Source: Mesostigma viride (taxonomy: Eukaryota; Streptophyta; Mesostigmatophyceae; Mesostigmatales; Mesostigmataceae). From it: DNA of 64,000 bases. The translations under genes and the position numbers were made by a program. The stretch is from contig RPFO01000310.1 in assembly GCA_009746045.1 (NCBI GenBank), positions 4,769,817 through 4,833,816 on the forward strand, in the 5' to 3' direction. Positions 21,501 through 33,803 of this stretch are shown piece by piece. Positions within the stretch are counted from its first letter, which is position 1. Every line of letters starts with the position of its first letter. The notes under the pieces are model-generated. The model was given only the letters and a program-made list of their open reading frames with translations. It ran no database searches and was not told where the DNA came from.

Positions 21501-24304
21501 GGCATTAATATCGGTTGCATCGAATTCTAAACCGAGCTGGTGCTTTTTGCCAGATTTTCGGCCATTATCGGTAAGTAATTGTTCAGACCTGCGCAGTGCG
21601 TGTCTGACCTGTCCATGGAAGAACGGCTGTTGTTGCGCGCCTGGGCGAGGGATTTACGAGGGCAAGGTACAGATTTGTCGCGAACGTTATCTGCTATCGG
21701 TGCTTTCTTCTATGAGCTCATCGTTCGAGGTTTTTTGCGTTCTTTTTGGGCAGTTTCCGCCAGCTAGCTCGCCGTCGCTTGCCGTTGTGTTGTCGAATAC
21801 CTGGCAGCTTTAGATTGTTTTCGTTGATGTCGTGATCAGGGCCGCTTCAGTCGCAGCCTATAGCTCTTCGGGAAGCTATAAGGCATTTCATAAAACGTGT
21901 TCTGGCAAGGATGTTGTGCGTATGGACGCTTCTTGTTGTTTGAGAGTGACGCACCCTCTCCTCACAGGCCGCTGCGGCATCACAGCGCTCATGCGGTGAA
22001 GGGACGCCAATGGTTTCTTTGCATTTTATCGTGCAGGGATGGAAGTGTTATAGTGATGATGATGTTGGAGATATTGCATTTGTGTGACTGCATGTAGATA
22101 GCTGGCACCAATGGTTGTTTGAGCTTTCCTTTGTTATGATGATGTGACAAGACTACAATGTGCTGAGCCAACCATGGTTGACATGCATGACTGCATGCAA
22201 GCTATATATACCATGTTCTTACTTGGTTCCTTGCCCTCCATAGTCCCAGTTTGTCATCCATGCCGGGGAGGACAGTTTAGGAGGTGTTGTTGTGTTGATT
22301 AGCTTGGTTGGCATCAACCTTACACTCTAACCTGGGAGAAACATAGGAAATGCCGCTTAGGCATGTTAGGGCTACCATCGTCAAGGCTATGCACATATTT
22401 ACAAGGCTGGCCATGCTGGAGGGATGATGAAGACATATGAGGTGCGTGGCCACCCCTTTGTACTTTGTAAACATACTCTGCATGGTTTTGGTGCATGTTG
22501 GATGGCATATTAAGTGGCACTGTGGGGTTACTAACTTACTGAGTGGTCCTTAGCGCCTTGTCATGTGGTCATATAGGAAACCCATCAACTTGAGCAGTTC
22601 TTGTCGCAATGACCCCCCACATTGAGCATGCGTTGCCGTCAGCGTGCAGGAGTTGATTATGTGTGCTTTGGTCAGTTTGCAGATGTCTTTGATGAAGAAG
22701 GAGGTGCTAGTGTGGCTAAATGGTTACTCTAATTTCCTTGTAGCGTCTACATGGGTGGCCGTCTTGGAATGGTTGTAACTTGGGCAGTTCTTGTCAGAAT
22801 GGCGTCAAACCTTGAACATAGGAGGTACCATATGTGCAGAGAATGGTAGTATGTGGTTTGGCCAGTTTTCATGAGGCTTAGATGTATAAAGGGGTGTTAG
22901 TGTGGTTAAATACTAGCTAAAACCTCCCTTAGCTTCGTCACAGGTGGCAATCTAGGAATATCCATCAAATAGGGCTGCGCTTGTCAGAATGACCTGAAAA
23001 TTTGGGGCTGCATGTCCCCCAACCTCTAGTATTTGGGAATATATGATTTGGCCCTATTCCATGTATTTATGATTTGATAATTTTTTTTTTCATTAAAAAA
23101 GTACCCTTTTTGCGGGAAAATCCATCAATGTGTGTAAACATGATTATTTTGTGCTCAAAATTAGGTAGCATTTCTCAAAAGTCAGGGAACTATATGGGAA
23201 TATATGATTTGGTCCCAATATGTTTGCCCACTGCCCTAGGAAAAATGTGACTAGAATAGCGTCTTTTTCTATTTTTAGCGCGTTACCGGTGCCCTGTGGG
23301 GGCTAGTACCCCCCCCAAGTGGCTGGAAAATTTTTTTTTTATCATATTAATGGTCCCCAATCATCATTGGATTTTTAGCACATGCATAGGTATGGTTTCC
23401 AGAAAAGTGCCCTTTAGGGGTGTCCCCTCCCCTTAAAGAGCTGATCTCCATCATTAAGTCCAAGTTTCCTCTGGGTAGGGAGCAATGGCAGGTGGAGAAT
23501 GAGCCTCTGCTGTTTGTGGGCATGGAGGCCACACTGGTGAAGAAGGGGGGAGAATGGCGTATGCTGCTGGTGGGGGGCAATGATTATCAAGAGACCCTCA
23601 TTAGCAAGCTTCCTCCAACCATCACACAGGCACTGTGTCCTATGGTCAGGGGCATGGTTGCTTGGGTGGCAGGCATTTCCAGGCCAGACCTTATGGTCAT
23701 AGCCAGGTTGCCTGATGACATGCTGGTGGAGCTAGGGTCTGCCAAGGTGGCTGATCAGGTCAGGGCTTCATCTGGCATTCTGTTGTCTGCAGTGGATTTA
23801 TCACAACCCATTTGCATGGAGCTGTATGTGGATAGCTCAATGGACAGCAGGCAGGTCTCCAAGGTCAGGGGCAGGGCTGCAGGGCTCTTTGTGCTCAGAC
23901 AGGAAGGCCTGGGGAGTTTGGTGAGCTGGTTTAGTCGCCTGCACAAACGGGTGGCTGTCAGCAGTGATGTGGCAGAATGCAGGGCTATTTGTGAAGGCAT
24001 TCACACAAGCCTTTATCTGAAGGAGTTGCTTCATCAGATGACTTCTAACACTCCTTGGCCACTTCAGGTTACCACTCTTCTAAAAACAGACTCCATGGGG
24101 ATGGTGCAGTTTGTGCACAGGCAGATGGCCAGAAGTAGGGACTTGGATTATCTCCTTCTTAAGGAGTTGTCCTCCTTGGCCAGTATTGAGCATATCCCTG
24201 GGGTTGACAATCCTGCTGATGCTTTGACCAAGCTAGTGCAGAAGGCAGCAGTGCAATACAAGGTTCTTCAGTCTCTGATGGACCCATCTCAGCAAGCTGT
24301 CTAA
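18528..24304 (+). pseudogene. Copia A pol: integrase, protease-like, RT, RNase H; split by T2
   Basis: Open from 18528 to the T2 insertion at 21146 and again from 23437 to 24304; with T2 removed the frame is about 1,160 aa. Residues from M1 at 18528: integrase D (LQCDIQH, ~162), D (IQVDMQF, ~214) and E (GAIERAIQE, ~246); then a retropepsin-like segment, EVDTNSQVSIIG (~498) and GPALLGQNFL (~563); RT motif VVVDFKRAFLEG (~763) and LHGDDL (~858, replacing YVDD); after T2, RNase H with LYVDSSMDS, DVAECRAI and PADALTKL. The protease-like domain lies after integrase, not before it as in standard copia. Pol follows gag in another frame after a 30-nt gap. Without T2 the copy would look coding-competent in pol. 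Confidence 0.85.
21146..23432 (+). mobile_element. TTAA-type DNA element, copy T2, inserted in copia A RT
   Basis: TTAA at 21142-21145 and 23433-23436. Terminal inverted repeats are GGGGACGGGACACCCC and, from the right end inward, GGGGAGGGGACACCCC. Element B has the empty site (GTGGCTTAAGGAG, reverse strand near 28420). Length 2,287 bp. It is related to T1 along most of its length. It carries about 280 bp (about 21603-21890) absent from T1, with a short open frame (MEERLLLRAWARDLRG...). No transposase is recognised, so it is non-autonomous. The TTAA preference suggests piggyBac-type mobilisation. Confidence 0.85.
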
Positions 24305-25254
24305 GCTGGTGCATGGTTATAGGGCATTGGAGAGCAGATTGTGTGGTAGTGTCAGCATTGTGACTGGCATAATACCTGTATTTTAGTCTGTACTAAGGCT
24401 CATGGACCATGGTACACTCACTCTGATTTTAATCAGGATACAGCCAGGTTTTGGCTGGGGTTCATGCTGTTGACTACACAAGGTTGACAGGTCCATTACA
24501 GACCATGTATTCTATTCTAAAAGAAATGTATATTTGTACATACTTCTCACAATGGTCTGGGAACCTTTATGCTGGGGTTTATAGGGCGGGGTTCGATTCC
24601 CTGGTATTATGTTTCTACAAGCTGGCCTGTTCAGGTGTTTGCCTGTTCAGACTTCCCTAGTTCCCCAGGGCAGGATTTAATTGTTGCCTATGTGTTTCTA
24701 TTTTGTCATTTGTTTGCTGTGGCAGTTTACCATCTGGCAAGTAGACGGGCGCCGTAAGACGGGCGCCAATAGACCCCTGTTGAGAGAATGACAGGCAAAC
24801 TATTGTAATACGCCTTACTTTGTCAAGTGGTATTTTAATTGTCATGGATTTATTGTACTTATATTGAATATGTACTGGGTTTTATGGGATTAGTATCTGG
24901 GATTAATGTAACTCACCGCCAGAAGGTCATTGTACTGGAGGCTCTACCGAGGTGATGGGATTAATTCCTGGAGAAGACCTCATAGAATTAACCTGTATGT
25001 ATTTAATTTTGTGTGCTTCTAATATCTGGTGGTACTCTGTAATGCCACTTCCATAGGTTTTATCCATTTCTCATGATATGGTTTTCCCTGTGGCAGATCT
25101 GTTTCTTTTCCAGTTCCTTAAAAGAAAGGGCTGGGGGAATGGCAATGGCCATTAAAGACATCTGTTCAAGCTTCAAGCTGGAGTGAAGGACATTTCAAGC
25201 TACTTCAAGGGTCCCTGGCAGGGGATGTGATCCCTAAAGAAAAGAAGGGATTGG

Positions 25255-25883
25255 AGTTAACGTAAAGGATTTACGTTAGATGGATAGAGATTGTTACGCT
25301 CTTTCCAACGGCACCTTGAACGCCTCATTTGGTTACGGGACGTAAAAGTTATGACGTTTCCTAGGCTGTGCCGACAGTACCCGGCGCGCCACTGTGGGCG
25401 CGTACGGACACAGGATGTACAAGTGTCACTTTGATAGTCCGCAGGACGTTGACAGGACTTGTACAGGACTTGATGGTCAATTGATAGGTAGGCGTGCTGT
25501 AGCGCGCCAGGACCTATGAGACAATTGATGCTGACTAGTGTACGGATAGGTCCACAGGACTAGCCGTATGGACAATTGATAGATCTGCGCGCCAAAGGCG
25601 TGCCAGAGTCTGTGTAATCAATTGATTGACAGTTCAGCTGTGACAGTGCAGCTGAATACTTGGACGCGTCCCTAGTAAGCTATATGAGTGACTTGGTCAC
25701 ACCGGGACGCTAGTTCTTGCGTGCACGTTCTCTTGGCACTGCGACCCTGTCGTCTGTGCTGCGTGCAGTCTTGGAAGTGACGTGACTTACGTCTGTGTTT
25801 CCTGATTATTAATAAAGGCAACTTCCTGCAAGAACCATGGCGGAATTCGTGGCATCCTCACGCTCACAACTCGTATTACAACT
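25255..25883 (+). repeat. Copia A 3' LTR
   Basis: 629 bp, same length and apparently the same sequence as the 5' LTR. Followed by the target duplication GAACT. Confidence 0.88.
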
Positions 25884-26047
25884 GAACTAGGGAAGTCTGA
25901 ACATGGCAAACACCTGAACAGGCCAGCTTGTAGAAACATAATACCAGGGAATCGAACCCCGCCCTATAAACCCCAGTATAAAGGTTCCCAGACCATTGTG
26001 AGAAGTATGTACAAATATACATTTCTTTTTAAAATAGAATACATGGT

Positions 26048-27343
26048 AGTTAGGTTAATATTGTGCGGAAACCTTTTTGCCACTTGGGCTACTCAGGTTC
26101 CGCACAATATTACCGGCGATAACCACTCGCCGGACACTCAAGTTCACGACGTCGTGAACTTGAGTGTCCGGCGAGTGGTTATCGCCGGTAATATTGTGCG
26201 GAACCTGAGTAGCCCAAGTGGCAAAAAGGTTTCCGCACAATATTAACCTAACTAAAACCTAGCCTCTTGGGGCGAGGACGAATCACTAGGCTCGGAACAC
26301 CCGTATGCATGAATATGATCGAATATAAGCATCTCGTTGGTGCAAATATCGATATGAATATGATCGAATATGAGCATCTCCTTGGTGCGCATATGATTAG
26401 AGCCGGGTGCCAAATCGGAACGAATTATTCCCCCAAATAATCCGCTTCCGAGTGGATTCGAACCTGCGCCCCGCAAGGAACCAGGTCTTAGTTAGGTTAA
26501 TATTGTGCGGAAACCTTTTTGCCACTTGGGCTACTCAGGTTCCGCACAATATTACCGGCGATAACCACTCGCCGGACACTCAAGTTCACGACGTTCGATT
26601 TGCAACCTTCTGTCCTGGCTACCCTGCTTACAGGCCTCAAGTCCCTCTGGGACAACTTCAGAGCTGCCATGCTCTATATCAAGAGGCTAGGTTTTAGTTA
26701 GGTTAATATTGTGCGGAAACCTTTTTGCCACTTGGGCTACTCAGGTTCCGCACAATATTACCGGCGATAACCACTCGCCGGACACTCAAGTTCACGACGT
26801 CGTGAACTTGAGTGTCCGGCGAGTGGTTATCGCCGGTAATATTGTGCGGAACCTGAGTAGCCCAAGTGGCAAAAAGGTTTCCGCACAATATTAACCTAAC
26901 TAAGACCTGGATCCTTGCGGGGCGCAGGTTCGAATCCACTCGGAAGCGGATTATTTGGGGGAATAATTCGTTCCGATTTGGCACCCGGCTCTAATCATAT
27001 GCGCACCAAGGAGATGCTCATATTCGATCATATTCATATCGATATTTGCACCAACGAGATGCTTATATTCGATCATATTCATGCATACGGGTGTTCCGAG
27101 CCTAGTGATTCGTCCTCGCCCCAAGAGGCTAGGTTTTAGTTAGGTTAATATTGTGCGGAAACCTTTTTGCCACTTGGGCTACTCAGGTTCCGCACAATAT
27201 TACCGGCGATAACCACTCGCCGGACACTCAAGTTCACGACGTCGTGAACTTGAGTGTCCGGCGAGTGGTTATCGCCGGTAATATTGTGCGGAACCTGAGT
27301 AGCCCAAGTGGCAAAAAGGTTTCCGCACAATATTAACCTAACT
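26048..27343. mobile_element. Palindromic foldback element, copy P2, rearranged, inserted in copia B
   Basis: Flanked by ATGGT (26043-26047, 27344-27348). The empty site is in element A near 24510. It starts AGTTAGG and ends CCTAACT as in P1. Layout: full hairpin unit, spacer, left half of a hairpin (to 26593), 87 bp of foreign sequence (26594-26680), the tail of a reverse spacer, full hairpin, reverse spacer, full hairpin. It therefore derives from a longer array than P1 or has been rearranged. Apparent ORFs on both strands result from the symmetry. Confidence 0.85.
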
Positions 27344-27546
27344 ATGGTCTGTAATGGACCTGTCAACCTTGTGTAGTCAACAGCATGAACCCCAGCCAAA
27401 GCCTGGCTGTATCCTGATTAAAATCAGAGTGAGTGTACCATGGTCCATGAGCCTTAGTACAGACTAAAATACAGGTATTATGCCAGTCACAATGCTGACA
27501 CTACCACACAATCTGCTTCTCCAATGCCCTATAACCATGCACCAGC

Positions 27547-30500
27547 TTAGACAGCTTGCTGAGATGGGTCCATCAGAGACTGAAGAACCTTGTATTGCAC
27601 TGCTGCCTTCTGCACTAGCTTGGTCAAAGCATCAGCAGGATTGTCAACCCCAGGGATATGCTCAATATTGGCCAAGGAGGACAACTCCTTTAGAAGGAGA
27701 TAATCCAAGTCCCTACTTCTGGCCATCTGCCTGTGCACAAACTGCACCATCCCCATGGAGTCTGTTTTTAGAAGAGTGGTGACCTGAAGTGGCCAAGGAG
27801 TGTTAGAAGTCATCTGATGAAGCAACTCCTTCAGATAAAGGCTTGTGTGAATGCCTTCACAAATAGCCCTGCATTCTGCCACATCACTGCTGACAGCCAC
27901 CCGTTTGTGCAGGCGACTAAACCAGCTCACCAAACTCCCCAGGCCTTCCTGTCTGAGCACAAAGAGCCCTGCAGCTCTGCCCCTGACCTTGGAGACCTGC
28001 CTGCTGTCCATTGAGCTATCCACATACAGCTCCATGCAAATGGGTTGTGATAAATCCACTGCAGACAACAGAATGCCAGATGAAGCCCTGACCTGATCAG
28101 CCACCTTGGCAGACCCTAGCTCCACCAGCATGTCATCAGGCAACCTGGCTATGACCATAAGGTCTGGCCTGGAAATGCCTGCCACCCAAGCAACCATGCC
28201 CCTCACCATGGGACACAGTGCCTGTGTGATGGTTGGAGGAAGCTTGCTAATGAGGGTCTCTTGATAATCATTGCCCCCCACCAGCAGCATACGCCACTCC
28301 CCCCCTTCTTCACCAGTGTGGCCTCCATGCCCACAAACAGCAGAGGCTCATTCTCCACCTGCCATTGCTCCCTACCCAGAGGAAACTTGGACTTAATGAT
28401 GGAGATCAGCTCCTTAAGCCACGACGTGGGAGCTATCAGATGTAGGTCATCCCCGTGCAGCGAAGCATACACTGGCAGGCCTTCCCATTGCCCCAGAAAC
28501 AGACAGGGGTCTACAGGAGAGACCTTCAAGTTGCAATGCTCCTTCAGGAAACGGTTGAGAGTCTCCCTCCAGATTATTGGACTTGACCTCAGGCCCTCCA
28601 GGCCCTTGAGGATTTTAAGGAACTCCGTGTGGATGTCCCTTTTCCATACAGCAGGCACCCTAACATAGAAAGGCGTCTTGCCCTCCCACTTTTCCTGTGC
28701 CACATCTGCATCCCCTCCAGAAATGCCCTCTTGAAGTCTACCACCACTGAGCCATAGTCCAAGCCCTTGTTGAGAAGGCCTAGAAATACACACAGCAGCA
28801 GCCTCCAAGTATCATGCAGCATGCCAGGGGTATACAACTCCTCAGCAGTGCACTCACCAGTACCCTTGAACTCATTCAGCACTGGCCTGACATGTGGTAC
28901 CTTGACCCCGTCCACCTCCTTCATCTTGATGACAAACTTGAGCTTGAGTAGACGTCGTGCAGGAGGCAGGTCATTGACAGGTTCCACGCATTTCTTGGAG
29001 ATCCAGTCCTCCCCAGATTTAATCAGACCCAGTGTGACCTGGGGACACATAATGGGAGAGGACATGAGCTTCACCAGGCCTTGGTAGTTGATAGGGCTGT
29101 GTCCAGCAAGTGAGTGAGGACCAATGCCCAAACTGCTTGGATGACTAGCAGCTGGCAGTATGAGGTCATCAACCAAGGGCTCCTGCCCCTGGCACACTTG
29201 CACACGCTTAACCGACCTGGTTACTGCACGTGATAGGTGAGTGGTCCTGAAATTAATCAGTGGGACCTGACCAGCCCCTTCCTTAGTCAGGAGAGAGGAC
29301 GTGATCACTACCCATCCTGGCATAGGAAATTCTGCCCCAGAAGAGCAGGTCCTTGATAGCCCTCCAAGACACAAAAAGCAGTGTCCTGTCCAAGGATAGG
29401 AATGAATACCTCACCCAGTACCTTCACGTGTACCCCGCCACTGAAGTCAGACACAAACTGATAGCTGGGTTCAGACATGCTGTACCCTGCTGCAGCCCTG
29501 GTCCCAATGATGGAAACCTGAGAATTAGTGTCTACCTCTAAGGCAGTGTCCAGCCCCAGATTGCCATGCCACCTGAGCTTGGCTACCTTGGGCTGCTTCT
29601 TGGCTCTTTGTAGAGCCCCAATCAATCCAGCCAAACTTGTCCCCCTGGGCTTGGTTAGTGCCTTGGGCTTGACAGTTGACTCCCCAGCTGTTGACCTTGC
29701 AGCCTGTTCAACAAGTACCTCTGCAACCTGGCCAGGGCTGACAGATTCCCCTGCAACAGATGTGGTCGTTGCGTCAGTGATGTCACCTGGGACCTGAAAA
29801 TCCTGCAGATCCTGTGAGCCTTGTGCCTGACTGCCCTCATTCATCAGGTTAGGCTTGACATATGACCAACTCAGCCGGTGCACATGCTTTGGTTCGTCCT
29901 CCATGCTGACCAAGCATGCGTGGCTAGCTTCATCAACCTGGGTAACCACCCCAGGACTCCAGCTACCACGTTTGCCATAAAGGCTAGGTTCCTTCCAAGC
30001 TAGGACCTTCTGACCCACTTGTGGCTCCAGCATCTTCCAACCCCGGTCCTTCTCCCTCAGCTTGGCAAAGGTGACATGTGCAGCATGTTTCCAGCCCTCC
30101 AGCACATGTGGTGGGCACAGGCCATGATATAGACCCATTGGGCTGACAGCAACTCCATCATAGTAGAAGTTAACCCTGCTGTTCAGCTGCTGCTCCACGT
30201 TCCTCAGCCATGCACTCCTGACAAGTGCAGGTGCAGACAAGGGTACCCAGTCTTCAGAGATGATCAATTTCTTGACCTCCTGGATTGCCCTCTCGATAGC
30301 ACCCTGCTGCCCATGAGCCTCCCTAGGTGTAACCAGCAACTCAGGAAGGGTAGGATCACCCTTGAGATGCTGAAACTGCATGTCCACCTGGATCCTTGTG
30401 GTAGGAAACTTGGCTCTTACATTCTGCAGGGCAGCCAGCAAGTACCTGTTCTTCATAGAAGGTAAATGCTCTAGCACCTTGTATTTCGTGTACCTGTCCA

Positions 30501-31029
30501 CGCACACCAACAGTTGCATGCCCCTGATGTGTTGGATATCACACTGCAGATCACCAATGCTCTGAGGTAGAGCTTTGGCATGTGATTTCCTGGGCTTGTT
30601 GGAGGACAACTGGCACTTACACCGTGAGGCAGCTTGCTGACACGCCTTAAGAAGGGGTGCCCTGCCCATACGGAAGGCAAAGTTGTTTGACAGAGAAGTG
30701 GCATGCCCAAACATGTTGTGGATTCGGGCACCCAACTCCTGGTACACAGAGGAAGCAGTCCCTGGCACAGTCAGGACTGTGCTGTCAGGTTGTCCAGCAT
30801 CACCATGCTGACTTCCATCCTGTTCTGACTCAGAGCCTGAGTCACCCTGCTCATGCCCAACACCTGGACCGCCAGCAGGGACCACATGCATACCACCAGA
30901 GGCCTTCACACCCCTCTGTGGTTGTACATTGGTTTCTCTCAAAATGAGAGGTCCACCCTCGTGCCCAGCACGAGGATGCATAGGGTCAGACATACTTACA
31001 GCTGCATCAGCTGTCAAGGACGTCTTCAT
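27547..31029 (-). pseudogene. Copia B pol, frameshifted
   Basis: Nearly identical to element A pol but broken into four frames (breaks near 29310-29370, 28590-28800 and 28203-28290). The first piece (31029-29308) covers integrase (LQCDIQH, IQVDMQF, GAIERAIQE) and the protease-like EVDTNSQVSIIG motif. Later pieces hold RT (VVVDFKRAFLEG, LHGDDL) and RNase H (PADALTKL). It keeps the intact T2 target site, which is the reference for the insertion in A. Confidence 0.85.
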
Positions 31030-31169
31030 AGGAACCTGTACCTCTCCAGGTGACCTGGGGCCACCCTGAACCTGGAGATCACCCTCTTGTTGCCCAGATA
31101 TAAAATCTGCATTGGAGCACCTGGCCTCCCCCTGGGTGAATTAAGGTGTGTAGGGGTTGCCTCAGACAG

Positions 31170-32283
31170 TCACTGCTCCTTGTTGTCTTCTTGCTGACTG
31201 CCCTTTGAAGGCTGGCCCTGGGACTTGTTGTTGTTCTTCTTCTTGTTGTTGTTGTTATTCTTGTTGCTGCCCTGGCCCTGGGACTTCTTGAAGCTGGGAC
31301 ACTCCTTCTTGATGTGCCCCCACCCCTTGCACAGGTAGCATTGTATCTTTGACTTGCCCTGGCCTCCTCCCCCGTTGTCAGGCGCGTTGCCCTGCTTGGG
31401 CTTACCACCCACCCGCCTGAACACCGACTTGGAGTGTGACCTCCTGTCAGAGTCGGGTGAATGATCGCCCTTGCGCTTGTTATGGTTGCCCCTCGTCCTC
31501 CTTGGCTTCTGTCAGCCTCAGACGTCTTGGAGCCCCCTGGGTACGCCCACCTGCCTGGGTAGCCTTCACTGCTGGCACTCCACCCTCAAACAGCTCCTCT
31601 GCCTCGAGTGCTTGTTTGATTATGACCTTGTAGGCCTTGAGGGTTGAGTGTGGGGCACACATGACCTTTAAAGAGCCACGTGTAGCCTTATCCAGCCCAG
31701 AGACCTTCAACCAGTTGGTCAGGGCTATGTTATCTGCCACGTTGAAACCGTGGGCCCTGCCTTCCTCAACCATTTTGCAATAGCTAAGGAAATTCTGGAT
31801 CAGATCCCCCTTGACCTCCCACCCTTGATACTTGTCTTGCCAATGGATGCCGACCTTCTTTCGCTGGTCTTCAAGCAACTCCTTCAGCTCAGCTACATAC
31901 ACTGCCCAGGCCTTGTTGGCCTTCTTACATTCCCTGGTTAGGTCCTTGATCTGATCAGTGCACTTGCCAAACGTGCTGCTGCCTATCCAGATCTGATAGT
32001 AGTTGGTACCACCGTACAAACTAGGAAACCCTTCCAGCCCTTCTACAAACTCTTCAGCCTGCTTAGGCTTAGAGTCAGATGTCACAGGTTGCAGCTGATT
32101 TACAATTAATAATCCCTGAGTGGTAAGGTCAAAACCATGAACAGCTTGTGCATTATTATTATTGTGATGAATGTTGGTAATCTCTCCGGTAACCCCCACG
32201 TCATCTACGTGAGCGGTCCCACTACCAGCACCACCATTATTCCCACTGGCTGGGGCACCTTTGCTACGGCGCCCGTCTGCCAT
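31170..32283 (-). pseudogene. Copia B gag, frameshifted
   Basis: Starts at MADGRRSKG (32283) and is open to 31480. A run of five G where A has six (near 31531) shifts the frame. The zinc knuckle CYLCKGWGHIKKEC and Asn/Lys-rich tail follow in another frame to 31170. Otherwise as the gag of element A. Confidence 0.8.
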
Positions 32284-32446
32284 TCTGCACTACAAGCTAT
32301 TCAAAAAACACCTCAGCACAGCAGCAGAAAAGTATGTACAAAATTGTCGCCACTGCCGCCTGCGCCGGTGTCGCCTCCGCCCCCGCGAATTGCCGTTGAA
32401 AAATCGACAAAATGTCGACGAGTACTGGAAAAGAAAATTGGCCGAC

Positions 32447-33161
32447 CTAGTAGTCAAGGCCCCGGAAATCACAGTACTCGTAGGTATACTCAGGATCCTC
32501 CATATCCGGCGTGTGTGCCGGACCTGCACCGGTATGTATTAAAACCGGTGTGCTTCCCGTCGCGAAAGTTGCGCGCGCCGACGCGCGACGAGGCGCAGAG
32601 GATGAGTAAAAATGGATAACAATTCCCACCCTGCGGGAATCCACTCTCGCAGAGATGCGAGAAAAGCCACCAGGTTAATAAAACCTGGCGTTCGCGACTG
32701 CGTACGCCGCGTGTGAGCAGCGACAGCAACGCGAGATCTTGAAATAAATTTGTCGACACCGCCGGCGCGCCCCCCGTGCGTAGCGATGCCCAGTTTTGTA
32801 AGTTTCTCTGGTAACCGGTGAGTGAAGAGATGGCGTTGTCCAGCTCCTCGATGGCAGTGGTGACCTCGTTCACCGACCGCAAACCTCCCCGCACTTGGAC
32901 CGTAAATTGCGACAAAATGTTGCGAATGGTGTCCAACGGCGTGCGGATAGCCGGCACCAGCTGCGGCAAATCGGGGTCCTCGGGGTTATCCCCGAGCAAT
33001 GGAAGAACTGCGCGTTGCCGACGATGAAGTTCGTCGAGCGAGATCGTGACTTCGTCGAGCAATTGCTGCCACGACGGCGCAGTCGGTCTTGATGGAGGAC
33101 CAGCCGGCGGAGCGGCTATTTCCTCATCGGTGGGAATCCGGAATTCTTCAGAATTTGGCAT
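32447..33161 (-). pseudogene. ORF1-family protein of copia B, 1-nt frameshift
   Basis: Begins MPNSEEFRIP on the minus strand just inside the 5' LTR and reads in frame through TGYQRNL, TNLFQDLALL and RSRERQ. It then shifts by one base near 32685 (TTTTATTAACC versus TTTTAATTAACC in A). The C-terminus with YCDFRGLDY is in the other frame and ends at 32447. Same family as the intact ORF in element G. Confidence 0.75.
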
Positions 33162-33185
33162 CTTTTTAACGAGGCGTGTAATACG

Positions 33186-33803
33186 AGTTGTAAGAGTGAG
33201 GATGCCACGAATTCCGCCATGGTTCTTGCAGGAAGTTGCCTTTATTAATAACAAGGAAACACAGACGTAAGTCACGTCACTTCCAAGACTGCACGCAGCA
33301 CAGACGACTGGGTCGCAGTGCCAAGAGAACGTGCACGCAAGAACTAGCGTCCCGGTGCGACCAAGTCACACATATAGGTTGTTAGGGACGCGTCCAAGAA
33401 TTCAGCTGTACTGTCACAGCTGAACTGTCAATCAATTGATTACACAGACTCTGGCACGCCTTTGGCGCGCAGATCTATCAATTGTCCATACGGCTAGTCC
33501 TGTGGACCTATCCGTACACTACTCAGCATCAATTGTCTCATAGGTCCTGGCGCGCTACAGCGCGGGTACCTATCAATTGACCATCAAGTCCTGTACAAGT
33601 CCTGTCAACGTCCTGCGGACTATCAAAGTGACACTTGTACATCCTGTGTCCGTACGCGCCCACAGTGGCGCGCCGGGTACTGTCGGCACAGCCTAGGAAA
33701 CGTCATAACTTTTACGTTCCTTAACCAAATGAGGCGTTCAAGGTGCCGCTGGAAAGAGCGTAACAATCTCTATCCATCTAACGTAAATCCTTTTACGTTA
33801 ACT
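33186..33803 (-). repeat. Copia B 5' LTR
   Basis: 618 bp, AGTT..AACT ends, followed on the outside by the CCACC duplication. Confidence 0.85.

Larger units (their letters stand above)
15743..25883 (+). mobile_element. Copia element A, inserted in copia B and containing T2
   Basis: Flanked by GAACT (15738-15742, 25884-25888). The uninterrupted target survives in element A's own 3' region (about 24655-24675, reverse strand), because A inserted into the equivalent region of B. The two 629-bp LTRs look identical by reading. Order: LTR, ORF1 (frameshifted), gag, pol, non-coding 3' region of 950 bp, a purine-rich tract (AAAGAAAAGAAGGGA) just before the 3' LTR. Net length without T2 is about 7.85 kb. 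Confidence 0.9.
14530..33803 (-). mobile_element. Copia element B (minus strand), itself containing A and P2
   Basis: Flanked by CCACC (14525-14529, 33804-33808). The LTRs are at 14530-15146 and 33186-33803. Removing element A and palindromic element P2 leaves about 7.83 kb, matching element A without T2 (about 7.85 kb). Order on the minus strand: LTR, ORF1, gag, pol (integrase, protease-like, RT, RNase H), about 950 bp non-coding, LTR. The two LTRs differ by very little (for example one T in a T run), so the insertion is recent, yet several ORFs carry 1-nt shifts. Confidence 0.85.

Noticed and set aside
24578-24612. Possible tRNA: T-arm-like stem and GGTTCGATTCC in the copia A 3' region
   Set aside because: The T-arm pairs well, but no matching acceptor stem or anticodon arm could be found. 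It is simply part of the copia 3' non-coding region, also present in B.
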